Shown here one piece after another: positions 32,608 to 42,738 of a stretch of DNA of 64,000 bases. Under the pieces are notes generated by a model, which saw only the letters and a list, made by a program, of their open reading frames with translations, did no database searches and was not told the DNA's origin. The position numbers and the translations under genes were made by a program. Origin of the DNA: Tetramitus jugosus (Eukaryota; Heterolobosea; Eutetramitea; Acrasida; Vahlkampfiidae); the NCBI GenBank assembly GCA_937625935.1, contig OW569389.1:335694-399693 (forward strand), written 5' to 3'. Positions within the stretch are counted from its first letter, which is position 1; the number at the start of each line of letters is the position of its first letter.

Positions 32608-33432
32608 TTAACAGAATCTGTCTCCATTGAAAGCGGATGGAAGGTCCTTCATCTTGATGAGGTGGACTCCTTTAGCTTTCATGTCGGCCTTTGCTGCGTC
32701 AATGGTTGCTGCAGCGATACCAACAGTAGCATCTTGAATCACAAATGTCTTGTAACCATAGGATGACTTGGAGTCAGAAGCAGAGAAGTAGACACAGTAG
32801 TCCAATGCAATACCAACGAGGTAAACCTCATCAATATCGTGAGCAATCAAAATGTTGTTCAAAACAGTCTCGTGGAAATGACCATTGTCAAAGAATGCAG
32901 AGTAGGAGTCAAGGTCACACTTGTAACCCTTTTGGACAACGACATCAGTGCTCTTCTTGATCAAATTTCCAACAAAGTCAGCATCAGTAGTGTTTTGGAC
33001 ACAGTGATCAGGCCACAAAGTCTGGCTCAAGGTAACAGTTTGAGCACCAGTGCAGTCAACACCATAGTTTGCCTTTGGAGCCAAGTTTGAGGTAGTACAC
33101 AAGTCACCATTAGTATTGTACACGAGATCTCTTGAAGAGAAAACTGGATAACCGACGTGAGCAGAAGCAAAAGAAGCATGGTTAGGACAATGCCAATCTT
33201 GAGTTCTCACAACAAGGTCAAAGTGTTGCTCATATCTGTTTCTGATTCTGTTAATGGTTGGAACAATGCCCAATCCACCAGAAACAGCCAATGTGCCTCC
33301 TTCAACAAAGCAGTTTTGTACATCAATCATCAATAGGGCTCTCTTTGGGGAGATACGACGAGCTTGGGTAAGGGAGCTTGAAAAGCAGATCAGGGCGAGC
33401 AATAGAGCTACAACAGTGGTTTTGTACATCAT
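32608..33432 (-). CDS. Secreted isochorismatase/nicotinamidase-family hydrolase
   Basis: 274 residues with a signal peptide (1-24, VVALLLALICFSSSLTQA), so exported or lysosomal. The cysteine-hydrolase fold shows ALLMIDVQNCFVEGG (catalytic Asp37), metal-binding DWHCPNHASF, WPDHCVQ, the lysine stretch QKGYKCDLDSYSAFFDN and GIALDYCV (catalytic Cys). This is the nicotinamidase order, giving nicotinamide to nicotinic acid plus ammonia. Extra cysteines suit an oxidising compartment. It has a close paralogue at 38644-39552. A role in hydrolysing extracellular nicotinamide for NAD salvage is an inference. Confidence 0.82.
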   Translation of the reverse strand: MMYKTTVVALLLALICFSSSLTQARRISPKRALLMIDVQNCFVEGGTLAVSGGLGIVPTINRIRNRYEQHFDLVVRTQDWHCPNHASFASAHVGYPVFSSRDLVYNTNGDLCTTSNLAPKANYGVDCTGAQTVTLSQTLWPDHCVQNTTDADFVGNLIKKSTDVVVQKGYKCDLDSYSAFFDNGHFHETVLNNILIAHDIDEVYLVGIALDYCVYFSASDSKSSYGYKTFVIQDATVGIAAATIDAAKADMKAKGVHLIKMKDLPSAFNGDRFC

Positions 33433-34068
33433 GGCTTGAATTAGATAGTAAAATTATACAGAGGGAGAGGTATGGGGGAAATATAGTAAATTACAAGATT
33501 GGCTTATATAGAGTATTCACTTGGCTACAGGCAGTAGTTGTAGTGTGTTGTTATATAGATTAGTATGTTGGAGTTATGTTACAAGTTTTGTTTTGTTTTG
33601 GTAGAGAGGAAGGTTGAAGGAACAAAGATACTGTCTTCCCTTTTTATAGGGAAATAGTATCTACGTGGTCGAGCGAACATGTCAAAGGTTACTGACATTG
33701 ATCCGAGCTAACTGCCCAAGGGCGGATGTAAAGCGATTTCGTCCTCATCAACTGTTACTTAAAACGCGCTGATGGGCGAAACTGCTCCATCATATGTCAG
33801 TGATCTTGGGTTACTCTGTATGGCCTTTGTATTGGCCAATGTGAGGGTATTCAATAAATGAATCAACCTCACACACAATGGAAGGTTGCAAGGAGGAGTA
33901 TAATGTGCGAATTTGAAGGGTTGTAATGAATTCACGAATACTTGACTATTGGCCGCTTACTTGGCTACAAAAAGGGGAGCTGCAAAGCGATTTTCAGATC
34001 TACGAGATTTTTATTTCAACTGAATGTGATCCGACGATCTACGAGTTTAATTGTCATTATGGCTCAAA
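33433..34068. other. Intergenic region
   Basis: 636 bp holding the hydrolase promoter and the 3' flank of the cyclase-like receptor. Plus-strand frames after 33926 mostly overlap the receptor gene. A short phrase, ACTTGGCTACA, occurs twice (near 33520 and 33960). Nothing else recognised. Confidence 0.35.
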
Positions 34069-37000
34069 TCAGTCCGACCGAATTGATTGTCGCACATTTT
34101 GCTGCATGTTGTTCTTACATTGGGAGATCATTTGAGAGCAAACGATATCCTCCGGATTCTTGGAATAGAATCGATAGAACACCTCCAATGCCTGTTCATA
34201 ATCTCCAGAGCGCATTAGTTCATGACCCATTCGATACTCACTCCATTTGTCTCCACTCTCGCGGTTCAAATCTTCGACCCATTCGTCTCCTCCTCTCATT
34301 TCTCCTAATTCATATGCACCTGCTTCAATGGGTCTCAACAAGAATTCCTCTTTAACAGCTTCATGAACATCTTCAGATACTAGTACGTGGACACCAGTTT
34401 CAGCACTTCGGAAGCACAAACGATTGGCATTCTTTGCTGCATGTCCGATAATTGTGAAAAACTTTGTACTATCGCTACCAATATTACCATAGAATACTGG
34501 ACCACTGCTAATTCCGATCGAGAGATCCAGAATTGGTAATTGTTTTGCAGCCCAGTTCTGTTGCAATTTTTTCAAAGCATCTAGTGCCGCGTTTGCAGTC
34601 TTGCAGGCTCTAGTTTTGTGGTCATGTTGTGTTATGAAGGAATTCCATACAATGACAGCCTTGCTTGAAGACAGAGAAACAAGTTGTCCGTTGGAGTCTC
34701 TGATACAATCCTTCATTGCAGCCAGAAGATCCTTTGCAGTTTCAGAAATGTCACCTGCCGAGTATTGTTCCAATACTTCTAAAAATTCAGAAAATCGCAC
34801 TGTCATCACACTAATATTACTGCTTACCAGAGCAGATTTAAGGGCTCTATTTACAATACCAGTATTGAGACGCATAGCGGATTCATTACTGCTGCTGGAA
34901 TCAATGGAAGATCTGCGTGAGTGAGGAGAGCCACTGCTTTGTTGATCATTGGCAACTTTTTCGTTGACAACATCAGCAGATACTTCTGCTTCGATGATAG
35001 TAAGAATATGATCAGGAATGAACTGTTTGAATTGCTTGAGACGAGCAATCATGGACGAGAATGTGTTTCTCATGACCTTAATCTCAGTGAAGAAACCATC
35101 ATCTTTCGCCAATATCTTTTCCACCTTTTCTAATTGCAACATCTTGATTGCTTCAGCAAGTTTCATCATATTCAAAATTGGTTTCATGAACAACTTAGCA
35201 GCCAAAAATGATACCAAAACACTGATTACGAGAAGAATTAGAGTCGCTGAAGCCATAATACCAATGCTAATGTACATGTTCCTGTAAAATGTAGCCATTG
35301 GTAAGGATTGAACGATAATCCAATCCATTCCATAATCGTCTTGGAGTCGACCAAGATTCAGTGCTTGATATCTGTCATTCAGTTTAAAAATGTCAAAGTG
35401 TTTTTCAGTACCTGCCCTGTTAAAGGAGTTACCATACTTGGATCTTGCAAACTTTAGCATTGCTCGTATTCTTTCATTCTCGGCTTTGGAGCCATCATAT
35501 CTATCAATATCATTGGATCTCTGTTTGAATAGAGTCACTGATGAATCACTTGTAGCAATCATGTAACTAGTGCTTGCTTCAATAATAGCAATAACACTAC
35601 CATCGTCCTTGGCCTGGCTTTCCAAAAACTGATTCAGTGAATCAGTTGTAGCACCAAGACCGTAGTAACCGAGAACATTAGTTGAACTTGAATCCAACAA
35701 CGGTATCAAGAAATTAATGAACAATCTACCTGCAAAAGATCCTCCAGCAACACCATATGGCTCTGTCCATGATATTTTCTTCGCACTGATCACAAAACGA
35801 TCAAAGTCATTGTACAAATCCGTGGCTGCTAAGGTTCTTATTTCAGATGGCAGAGTTCTGATGTTCGTCCACTGGGTGTTGGAAAGATTGGCGACTTGAT
35901 ACCAGGTCACATCTCGTTTGTCAGTGCTCAAATAGGAATCATAATACTCTAGAGTGTTCTTTGCAAAATTCTTCGAGATACCACTCTTGGAAAAGTCTGG
36001 TAGTCCCAAGTAAGAAGAAGACATGATTCTGGCTCTTCCATAATTTGTGACAAAAGTGTTAAAGGTCATCTCCATTGCCTGATCTGCATCTGTGATTGAA
36101 AAGTTTTGACTGCGAAGTTGAGTAGCGGCTGTTAAAGCAATTGAAGAATGTTCTTGAATGCTCTCTCTCAAATAGGACAGGGTCTCACTAAATGACTTTC
36201 TCCGAATTTGAGTTGCACTCGCCGAAATGCTTGTGGCAAAGAAACTAATGGAAATAATGGCAATGGCACCTACACAGAGAACGGCAACGAGTGCAATGAT
36301 CAGGATAAGTGCTGTTTGAAGGCTTACACAACAGTCACGCACCTTGTTTGATCTCATCTTTTCTTCCACTCGATTTGTTGGCTTCAACGATCCACCTACA
36401 CTGCTCAGCAATTGTACCAATTCTACATTTTTGTTTTGAATGGCATGAGCGAGTGGTGTCTTGCCATCCAAGTCTCCATCATTTATATTTACTTCAGAGC
36501 ATCGACAGAAGAATGCTACTGCTTCTTTACGACCATTCTTCACAGCAAGCAACAATGGTGTGTCTCCATACTTGTCTGCCTTGTTCAAATGAGGACCAAA
36601 ATTCGATGCCGATCCAACATCAATGCCCTTGATTAATGCCAACAAGCCATCCATAATTCCTTCTGTTGCAGCTCTGTGGAACAAGTTACGTCCATAGGCA
36701 TTCACCGTTGTCATCAACTTGAAAATCTCTCTAGGAAACTGTTTGGTAAAAAAGTTACAAATTTCAGGATAAGGAAGTGCGTGAAACAGCACAGTTTCTT
36801 CTTCAATGTTCCTTCTGTGTGGCGACGCCGATAGATTGAGCACTAGAAACTGAACAGCAATGATATCACCATTCTCAGCTACAGAGTGAAGCACAGTATT
36901 ACCCTTTGTGCCTCTCAAGTGAACTTCTAATCCCCTAGAAGAAGCCAACAACTCTGCCATCTTGTAATCCCTAGCCTTGAGTGCAATGAGCAGTGGAAAC

Positions 37001-37635
37001 TTGTTGTAAACATCTTTTTGGTTGATGTTGGCGCCACGAGACAACAAAAAAGCGGCAGCTTCATGACAATGATTAGCCACAGCATAGAGCAATGGAGTTG
37101 ACTGAATCGAATCAGTGAGATCAATATTGGGAAAGTGACTTGAAATGACTTCCATACATCGATGCTTATTGTTCTGAGCTAACAAGTGAAGTAATGTACA
37201 ATTATCTGTCCGTCTATCGACAATCTTATGAATAGGTTGTAGTGTAGTAGTAGTAGTAGTCGTTGTTGTTGTTGTGCTATTTCTATTACTCGTACTACTT
37301 AAAATATCATTGTTAGTATTGTTGTTTGTGTTATTGTTGTTAATGGCACTGTGAATCACAGTGTATTCCTCTAGTAGTTGAGCCATGAGTTCACTAGCAA
37401 TCGTATCATCACCATTCTCACACAAGAAGAGTAATTTATCTTGAATACTGTGGCACATGGTTGTCATTTGATCAATGAGCTCTGAGATGCCTCTTGGATC
37501 CACTGGTTTCTCTGCATGTGACTGTTGTTTCACAGCTGTGGACTTGTTCTTGGTGTTGTTGTCCAACTGGGGCCATTGTTGGATAATATTGATGATTGGT
37601 TGTCTTGCCGTTATGGCATTGGAAGTCACGACCAT
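34069..37635 (-). CDS. Ankyrin / extracellular sensor / class III cyclase-like receptor
   Basis: 1,188 residues, with the ATG at 37635 (the frame extends upstream but without an ATG). Ankyrin repeats occupy about residues 140-430 and are cytosolic, with motifs such as NTVLHSVAENGDIIAVQFL and GKTPLAHAIQNKNVELVQLL. A membrane segment follows (LILIIALVAVLCVGAIAIISISF), then an extracellular Cache-like sensor of about 320 residues, a second membrane helix (MASATLILLVISVLVSFLAA), a HAMP-like linker and a class III cyclase homology domain. In the latter, GISSGPVFYGNIGS and FTIIGHAAKNANRL are clear. The metal-binding aspartates appear to be missing: the position before the GF.. motif reads TVRFSEF, and the second reads SSSKAVIVW. 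So this is likely a catalytically dead cyclase, or a partner subunit in a heterodimer. Confidence 0.8.
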   Translation of the reverse strand: MVVTSNAITARQPIINIIQQWPQLDNNTKNKSTAVKQQSHAEKPVDPRGISELIDQMTTMCHSIQDKLLFLCENGDDTIASELMAQLLEEYTVIHSAINNNNTNNNTNNDILSSTSNRNSTTTTTTTTTTTLQPIHKIVDRRTDNCTLLHLLAQNNKHRCMEVISSHFPNIDLTDSIQSTPLLYAVANHCHEAAAFLLSRGANINQKDVYNKFPLLIALKARDYKMAELLASSRGLEVHLRGTKGNTVLHSVAENGDIIAVQFLVLNLSASPHRRNIEEETVLFHALPYPEICNFFTKQFPREIFKLMTTVNAYGRNLFHRAATEGIMDGLLALIKGIDVGSASNFGPHLNKADKYGDTPLLLAVKNGRKEAVAFFCRCSEVNINDGDLDGKTPLAHAIQNKNVELVQLLSSVGGSLKPTNRVEEKMRSNKVRDCCVSLQTALILIIALVAVLCVGAIAIISISFFATSISASATQIRRKSFSETLSYLRESIQEHSSIALTAATQLRSQNFSITDADQAMEMTFNTFVTNYGRARIMSSSYLGLPDFSKSGISKNFAKNTLEYYDSYLSTDKRDVTWYQVANLSNTQWTNIRTLPSEIRTLAATDLYNDFDRFVISAKKISWTEPYGVAGGSFAGRLFINFLIPLLDSSSTNVLGYYGLGATTDSLNQFLESQAKDDGSVIAIIEASTSYMIATSDSSVTLFKQRSNDIDRYDGSKAENERIRAMLKFARSKYGNSFNRAGTEKHFDIFKLNDRYQALNLGRLQDDYGMDWIIVQSLPMATFYRNMYISIGIMASATLILLVISVLVSFLAAKLFMKPILNMMKLAEAIKMLQLEKVEKILAKDDGFFTEIKVMRNTFSSMIARLKQFKQFIPDHILTIIEAEVSADVVNEKVANDQQSSGSPHSRRSSIDSSSSNESAMRLNTGIVNRALKSALVSSNISVMTVRFSEFLEVLEQYSAGDISETAKDLLAAMKDCIRDSNGQLVSLSSSKAVIVWNSFITQHDHKTRACKTANAALDALKKLQQNWAAKQLPILDLSIGISSGPVFYGNIGSDSTKFFTIIGHAAKNANRLCFRSAETGVHVLVSEDVHEAVKEEFLLRPIEAGAYELGEMRGGDEWVEDLNRESGDKWSEYRMGHELMRSGDYEQALEVFYRFYSKNPEDIVCSQMISQCKNNMQQNVRQSIRSD

Positions 37636-38643
37636 CTTTTTAGTTTTTAGTTGGTTGTAGCTTTGTGATTCTCTCTTCACAACGGTTGTTGTAGTAGCTT
37701 ATGGTTGGTTGCTAAAGGATGATATGATCTTTGCTTTTGTCGATTGACGTTACAACGACAGGATTTCGAGAGTGTGTGGCAAAAAGAGATCTTTTGGTTG
37801 ACCAAGCAGTGGTTTGTTGTGGAAGCTACTTTCCAAGTGGTTGTGGTTTCTTTTCTGTTTGTGGTGTTGATTGTGGTTGAGGTGAGATGTCCACTGTTAA
37901 TATGGTAACGAATTTACACTGCTGGTCAAAAGGACGGTGGGGAAAAATGAAATCCTAAATGTTCTTGTCAGTGTCAAAATCTCCCTCATGTGTTGATTCG
38001 AAGTTGGGATAGCGTCGCCTTTCATCAAAATCGGATTTATTTTTTGGCCTAATCTGCTTTCGTTTCACGGCGACAAGTCCAAACAAGGTAACACTACTGA
38101 TGGATTAAGGGTCATTTATAGACATGATACTCATCGCACGTCAGACATGAATCGAAGGATCACCTACAAGGTAGAATCTCTTGCCCAAGTGGTTTTTGCG
38201 GCCCAACAACCAATACAAAGAACGTATCATGGGTTCATATGTCTTAAAGACGAGATTTGAACATTGTTCTTAATTAATGAGCCTATGGACAAATATCTGC
38301 AGAGGGAATGTCTCATGGGCTCAATTCGCGAGATTCGAAGAATACCCTTCTCAGTCTGGCCTTTCGTAATTTTGGTCAGAAGGCAGTTTCTGGAACTCTC
38401 CGTGATCTCCTTGCGACCAGGCAAATTCTCAATGACTCGGATGCTGTCATTGCAATGACAAGCCTGATTCTTCAAGTCTATGGAAGGGAGCCAACAGAGC
38501 GGTGCAGCTCAGCTCTCATCAAATCAATGTCTATCTTGGTGGTGCAATGTCAAAGCTTTTACACTTCACCTCCAGAACAACATGAAAGCACACATGAGAT
38601 TTTGTGATTACAACAACAGTAGGATCAATTCTTTCCTTTTATT
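37636..38643. other. Intergenic region
   Basis: About 1 kb between two minus-strand genes. It has the receptor's leader (TTGTTGTAGTAG on the plus strand near 37690) and the 3' flank of the second hydrolase. The plus-strand frames 38264-38728 show no recognisable protein. I looked for a tRNA around the sequence TTCAAATCTCG near 38245 and could not fit an A box or clover-leaf. Confidence 0.35.
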
Positions 38644-39552
38644 TTACAACATTGTTAGTAGAATCAATGTGATAGCACTGATGACCAACATGAGAGAACT
38701 CTTATTCACAGAAAGAGAAGCACCGTGATTGATGACGGCCTGTAGTTCATCAGAATTGATAAACTTGACTCCCTTTGCAACCATGTCTTCCTTGGCGGCA
38801 CGAATCGTATCTTGTCCAATTCCCACCGTAGCATCCAACACGACATAGGTCGAAAAATTGGTGTAAACAGCAGCATCAAGAGCTGACCAATACACACAAT
38901 AATCAAGTGCAATACCAGTCACAAACAACGTCTCAATACCGTTATCAGTCATAAGCTGAGCCAACTTACTGTAAGCTTCAAAATGACCATTGTCATAAAA
39001 TGCAGAATACGCATCGACATCACACTTGTATCCCTTTTGTTGAATGTGATCCGAGTCCTTCTTGATGAGCGATTCAACAAACATGGAATCATTGGTGTGT
39101 TGAATGCAATGAGCAGGCCACAACGTTTGATGCAACGTTACCAAATCAGATGAAGCAACATCTGTACAATTGACTCCATAGGGTGCATAACCAGTGTAAC
39201 CATGAGTGTCTTCCATGCTGTCCATGCTGCACAGCGTGCCATTTTTCGTGTACAGTAAATCTTTTTTTTCAAAAATCTTGGCGCCCTTGTGCATCGTGTT
39301 GAACGAAGCATGATGAGGACAGTGCCAATCTTGAGTTCTCACCACCATGTCGAAATCTTGATCGTGATCCGTGCGGATTTGGTTAATGACGGGAACAATG
39401 GCATTACCTCCAGTCACTGCGAGTGATCCTCCTTCGACAAAACAGTTTTGAACATCGACAATCATGAGAGCCTTCTTCTTGGATTCAACCATGAGGACCA
39501 ACAGTGATATTGTCAGTGTGACAAGTGTGCAAATCAACAAAAAACGGTTCAT
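38644..39552 (-). CDS. Membrane-anchored isochorismatase/nicotinamidase-family hydrolase
   Basis: 302 residues from the ATG at 39552. A signal peptide (FLLICTLVTLTISLLVLMVES) precedes the same hydrolase core as the paralogue at 32608: ALMIVDVQNCFVEGG, DWHCPHHASF, WPAHCIQHT, QQKGYKCDVDAYSAFYDN and GIALDYCV. Catalytic Asp, Lys and Cys and the metal ligands are all present. Unlike the paralogue it ends in a hydrophobic tail (LMLVISAITLILLTML) after a short polar stretch, the arrangement of a GPI-anchor signal. The product is therefore probably tethered at the cell surface while its paralogue is released. The pair flanks the receptor gene on the same strand. Confidence 0.82.
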   Translation of the reverse strand: MNRFLLICTLVTLTISLLVLMVESKKKALMIVDVQNCFVEGGSLAVTGGNAIVPVINQIRTDHDQDFDMVVRTQDWHCPHHASFNTMHKGAKIFEKKDLLYTKNGTLCSMDSMEDTHGYTGYAPYGVNCTDVASSDLVTLHQTLWPAHCIQHTNDSMFVESLIKKDSDHIQQKGYKCDVDAYSAFYDNGHFEAYSKLAQLMTDNGIETLFVTGIALDYCVYWSALDAAVYTNFSTYVVLDATVGIGQDTIRAAKEDMVAKGVKFINSDELQAVINHGASLSVNKSSLMLVISAITLILLTML

Positions 39553-39567
39553 TTTTTTCAGGCCCAA

Positions 39568-40064
39568 AAGATAATGATAGGATAGTAGTAGTAGTTAAGT
39601 TGTTTTGTTTGTTGGTTAGTTGGTTTTTTGAGAGTGGAAGAGGTGTGGATAATGCTGTTGGTTGGTTGGTGGTTTTGGCAAAGGAGGAGTTACGATTCGA
39701 AGTTAACGATTTCTCATAGGGAACGATATTGACGTCATGTGTCATTTCGTTGTCTGAATCTGGACTGTCATTTTTGATGTGATGAGACAGCGTTCCAAAC
39801 TTGCGACGTGAGACTGTCTCAAAAAGTGCTCGATATCGATCTTTTTCGAGAGAGCTCCTCTATTGATTCTATCTTCCAAGAAGGTAATGCTCACTTTCGT
39901 CGACATGAGTGCGCAGGACAGTGCGCATTGTTGACGAGTGCAACTACAGTGTTCAGGTGACCTAGAAAGAAAATTCATGAATGCTCATCCTGAACACCAA
40001 ATGACAATAAATAATCATTTATTATTGGTTAAATTGGGGATTCCCACCCTTCACTCAAGACCAA
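39568..40064. other. Intergenic region
   Basis: About 500 bp with the leader of the anchored hydrolase (CAAACAAACAACCAAC-type sequence on the minus strand) and the end of the next gene. Short frames on both strands are not supported. Confidence 0.35.
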
Positions 40065-40667
40065 TTAATCTGTTGCGGAAGCAGCGACGCAACACATTGC
40101 CCCAGTTTTCTTGTTGTAAATGGTGAAGATGAAGACACCCCACCAGATCAATCCAGCATCAAAGAAGGAAGACCATGGTTGCTCCACCCAGGAGAAGATT
40201 TCCAAATTCTCAATGTTTTCATCAGAAATACCACCAAACAAGCAATCATTCAACTCTTGGAACAATTCAGTCGAGGTCTGCACACCATATGGAGCTGTTC
40301 CAAAAGCATAGGAGTATCCTTCTGCACCAGTGATGGAACGAGATGAAATCTCGATGAATTGGTTGGTTTGTCTGCAGAAGTCAGTTCCAAAGAACTGGTC
40401 AAAGGATTCTTGCTTTCCTTTCATCTGATCAAACTCAAAGGTTAAGTTCTTGTAAAAATCGTTGGTTTGGGCAATATGAATCAACGATTGTTGGGCTGCC
40501 AAACGATGTTTATCGTAGGCACTCCAGTCGTTGGTACTTGGATTGAGCTTAACGATGACGGATTCCAAAGTTGAGCCTGTGGCACGAACTCTATCTTGGG
40601 CTTGAGGTGTTTCAGTCTCAACCATTGGATTTTTAACGATATCAGAAGGAAGTGCACTTAGATTCAT
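40065..40667 (-). CDS. Hypothetical protein, about 200 aa
   Basis: Start taken at 40667 because it follows a CAAACAAACAAACC-type leader, like other genes here; the upstream ATG at 40715 lies in that leader. I do not recognise the protein. It has a polar N-terminus, aromatic-rich helices in the middle (FEFDQMKGKQESFDQFFG) and a final hydrophobic segment (SSFFDAGLIWWGVFIFTIY) that may insert in a membrane. The C-terminal stretch carries a CC pair, which could be acylated. Codon use and clean ends suggest a real gene. Confidence 0.5.
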   Translation of the reverse strand: MNLSALPSDIVKNPMVETETPQAQDRVRATGSTLESVIVKLNPSTNDWSAYDKHRLAAQQSLIHIAQTNDFYKNLTFEFDQMKGKQESFDQFFGTDFCRQTNQFIEISSRSITGAEGYSYAFGTAPYGVQTSTELFQELNDCLFGGISDENIENLEIFSWVEQPWSSFFDAGLIWWGVFIFTIYNKKTGAMCCVAASATD

Positions 40668-40948
40668 TGTTTCTTTGTTTCTTGGTTTGTTTGTTGTGTG
40701 ATGTGATTGTGTCATAAATCTAATTGGAAAGATGGATCACTTTTTGAAGCATGACACGTGAATACTCGCGCGAGCGAATATCTGGTATTCCGGCCATTCC
40801 GACATTTTGAAATGAGCTAGTTGAATTTTAAAGCTTCATAATGCGCCGTAGATTGGAACTGAAGTAGAAGGCTTCCCCTCCAACTGCAGTCAATCAAAGT
40901 AGAAACTTCCATCTAACTTTCGAAGAAGGGTACTTTTACATGACTTAT

Positions 40949-41530
40949 TCAAGAAGCTATACCATTGCTTGCAGGTTTTAATTTATGAATCATGGGCAAA
41001 TCTTTCTCCTCAATTGAATTCGATCCCAAAAGTTCCATCTCATACTGCATCAATTGTTTCATGAAACCTGGGTTTGGTTTGATTCCTGATCTTTTCTCCT
41101 TGACAAAAAGAAAAGACTGGCGCAGACTCCACCGATTTTTGTACATTAAGTAAGCAATCACGGTCGTTGGTGAACGACTGACACCTCCCGAACAATGAAC
41201 CAACACTGCTCCCCTGGGTGGTGGTGTTGCATCAGAACTGTGATGAATCATCTCGTGAACAGAGTCTAGAAACTCGAGAGCCACAGGTAATTTTGACAAG
41301 AAATCAGTTTCCAAACTATCCTCAAAATGAAGTTTCTGATAAGTGAGTCCTTCACTGCCAGTGTCATGATAATTCTTGCCTGCCAGGTTCAACACGTGAG
41401 AAATGTGTAACTTTCGCAGACCACTGAGGTTTTTGGCGGCTTGAGCACTACCGAGGTAAAGAAATCCAGGTATGATCTCAGAACAGTCAATGTTGTTGCT
41501 GCATGATGCAGATTGAACTCTTTTGCCCAT
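40949..41530 (-). CDS. Dual-specificity protein phosphatase
   Basis: 193 residues from the ATG at 41530 (an ORF extension upstream to 41620 also exists). The active-site loop is HCSGGVSRSP (HCX5R, nucleophile Cys about residue 110), with the general acid in FEDSLETD. The fold opens with IIPGFLYLGSAQAAKNL, the usual DUSP entry, and the SRSPTTVIAYLM helix follows. The final RSGIKPNPGFMKQLMQYE is the common DUSP helix that ends in a substrate-facing loop. It has no MAPK-binding N-terminal domain, so it belongs to the atypical small DUSPs. Targets could be phosphotyrosine/threonine proteins, phosphoinositides or RNA 5' ends. Confidence 0.88.
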   Translation of the reverse strand: MGKRVQSASCSNNIDCSEIIPGFLYLGSAQAAKNLSGLRKLHISHVLNLAGKNYHDTGSEGLTYQKLHFEDSLETDFLSKLPVALEFLDSVHEMIHHSSDATPPPRGAVLVHCSGGVSRSPTTVIAYLMYKNRWSLRQSFLFVKEKRSGIKPNPGFMKQLMQYEMELLGSNSIEEKDLPMIHKLKPASNGIAS

Positions 41531-41810
41531 TTTTCGATTTTCTTGTTCTCTTTGAATAGAACAAAAAGATGCGGAGTTTTGGCAAGAAACACCAAGTAGT
41601 TGCTGTGTGGTAGCAACCAAGCCATGAAGGGTCGAATTTTGATGAAACCAGTTTCATGTAATTCTTATTGACACGAATTATCCACAATTGTCCGCGGGGA
41701 CTATCTTTCTTTTAGTCTTGCAGATGATTTGACTCCGATGTTGTCCGATGCATAATTATCGGGTATGCATAGCTCCCGTCGATGTATGGTGATAACAAAC
41801 GAAGTGAGAG

Positions 41811-42326
41811 ATGATGGAGAAGAGAGTAGAAGCGAGTACCAAAATAGAAGATGAACAATCCAATGTTTTATCATATGGATCAACAATGGATTTGCTGGAA
41901 TCGCCGACACCACCTCCAACAACAGCAAGCACAAAAAGTGTGGCTGTGGAGCAAATGGTTCATCCATGTGCATGTTTCGTTCCTCAATGGCGATTAGTAA
42001 ACAATGCAGATTCATTTGCGCGGGATATGTTGGCATCTGAGCGGACGTTTCTGGCCTGGGTTAGAACGGGATTGGCAATCTTTTCTATCGGATTCGCCAT
42101 CGTAAAGTTAGTGCAAGAGCACAGTCATCCCAGATTGATCAAAGGGTTAGGAACGTTTTTGATCGTGTCTGGAGTTGGTTGTATTGTGTATGCTTGGCTA
42201 AAAAATATGGTTATTGCTCATCAATTGTGTCACAAACGGTTTCTTGTGGATTCAATAGGACCTTTACTTGTTGTTTGTTTCAGTATGATTGTGGGCGCTT
42301 TGGCTCTGGCAACCATTTATTTATGA
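41811..42326 (+). CDS. DUF202/YidH-type membrane protein
   Basis: 171 residues. A polar, proline/threonine-rich N-terminus (about 60 residues) precedes a DUF202 core with the diagnostic FARDMLASERTFLAWVRTGLAIFS, then three hydrophobic helices. DUF202 domains form the membrane part of VTC polyphosphate polymerase subunits and of small bacterial proteins. Here the SPX and polymerase parts are missing, so it resembles a stand-alone VTC1-like partner. Acidocalcisome or vacuolar function is an inference from that family. Confidence 0.72.
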   Translation: MMEKRVEASTKIEDEQSNVLSYGSTMDLLESPTPPPTTASTKSVAVEQMVHPCACFVPQWRLVNNADSFARDMLASERTFLAWVRTGLAIFSIGFAIVKLVQEHSHPRLIKGLGTFLIVSGVGCIVYAWLKNMVIAHQLCHKRFLVDSIGPLLVVCFSMIVGALALATIYL

Positions 42327-42530
42327 CAAAGTGGTGAATACAATGAATGTGGTGGCTACCCATCATTAAAAGATTTTGAATCCAACACAGAGAACTTTGC
42401 CCGATTATTGCTCTTCATTCTTTCATGGGTAATTTTTATTTTGTGTATTCGATCTCTTCGTTACCGTAGTTGTCCAGGTACGGGATCATTGATCCGACAA
42501 GGTTTGAGCTAGAAACTTTCAAAGATCTCT

Positions 42531-42719
42531 ATGGGAACTTCTCCATGGAAACAAAACAGTTCCGATCAAATGATCTTCAACGACGACGAGTTTAGAAGAC
42601 AAGAAAATGCTCGTATCGAGAGGGAGAATGAGTATCGAAGACAGGAAGAAGAGTTTAGAAAGATACAAGAAGCATCGAGTATGAGAATTGTGGAAGCAAG
42701 GATTAATCGTTGGAGATAG
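42531..42719 (+). CDS. Short charged helical ORF, possible 5' exon of the following gene
   Basis: A 62-codon frame dominated by Arg/Glu (RRQENARIERENEYRRQEEE), a single long charged helix. It ends just upstream of the IPGY-repeat protein in a different frame. A splice to that frame is not obvious: GT and AG pairs nearby give introns too short or break the repeat. A one-base indel joining the two is as likely. It might also be a separate small gene. Confidence 0.35.
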   Translation: MGTSPWKQNSSDQMIFNDDEFRRQENARIERENEYRRQEEEFRKIQEASSMRIVEARINRWR

Positions 42720-42738
42720 TAGAGGAGCAGCGGCTCAT

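Noticed and set aside
38200-38330. Possible tRNA near TTCAAATCTCG
   Set aside because: A B-box-like phrase only; no A box at the right distance and no acceptor stem could be paired.
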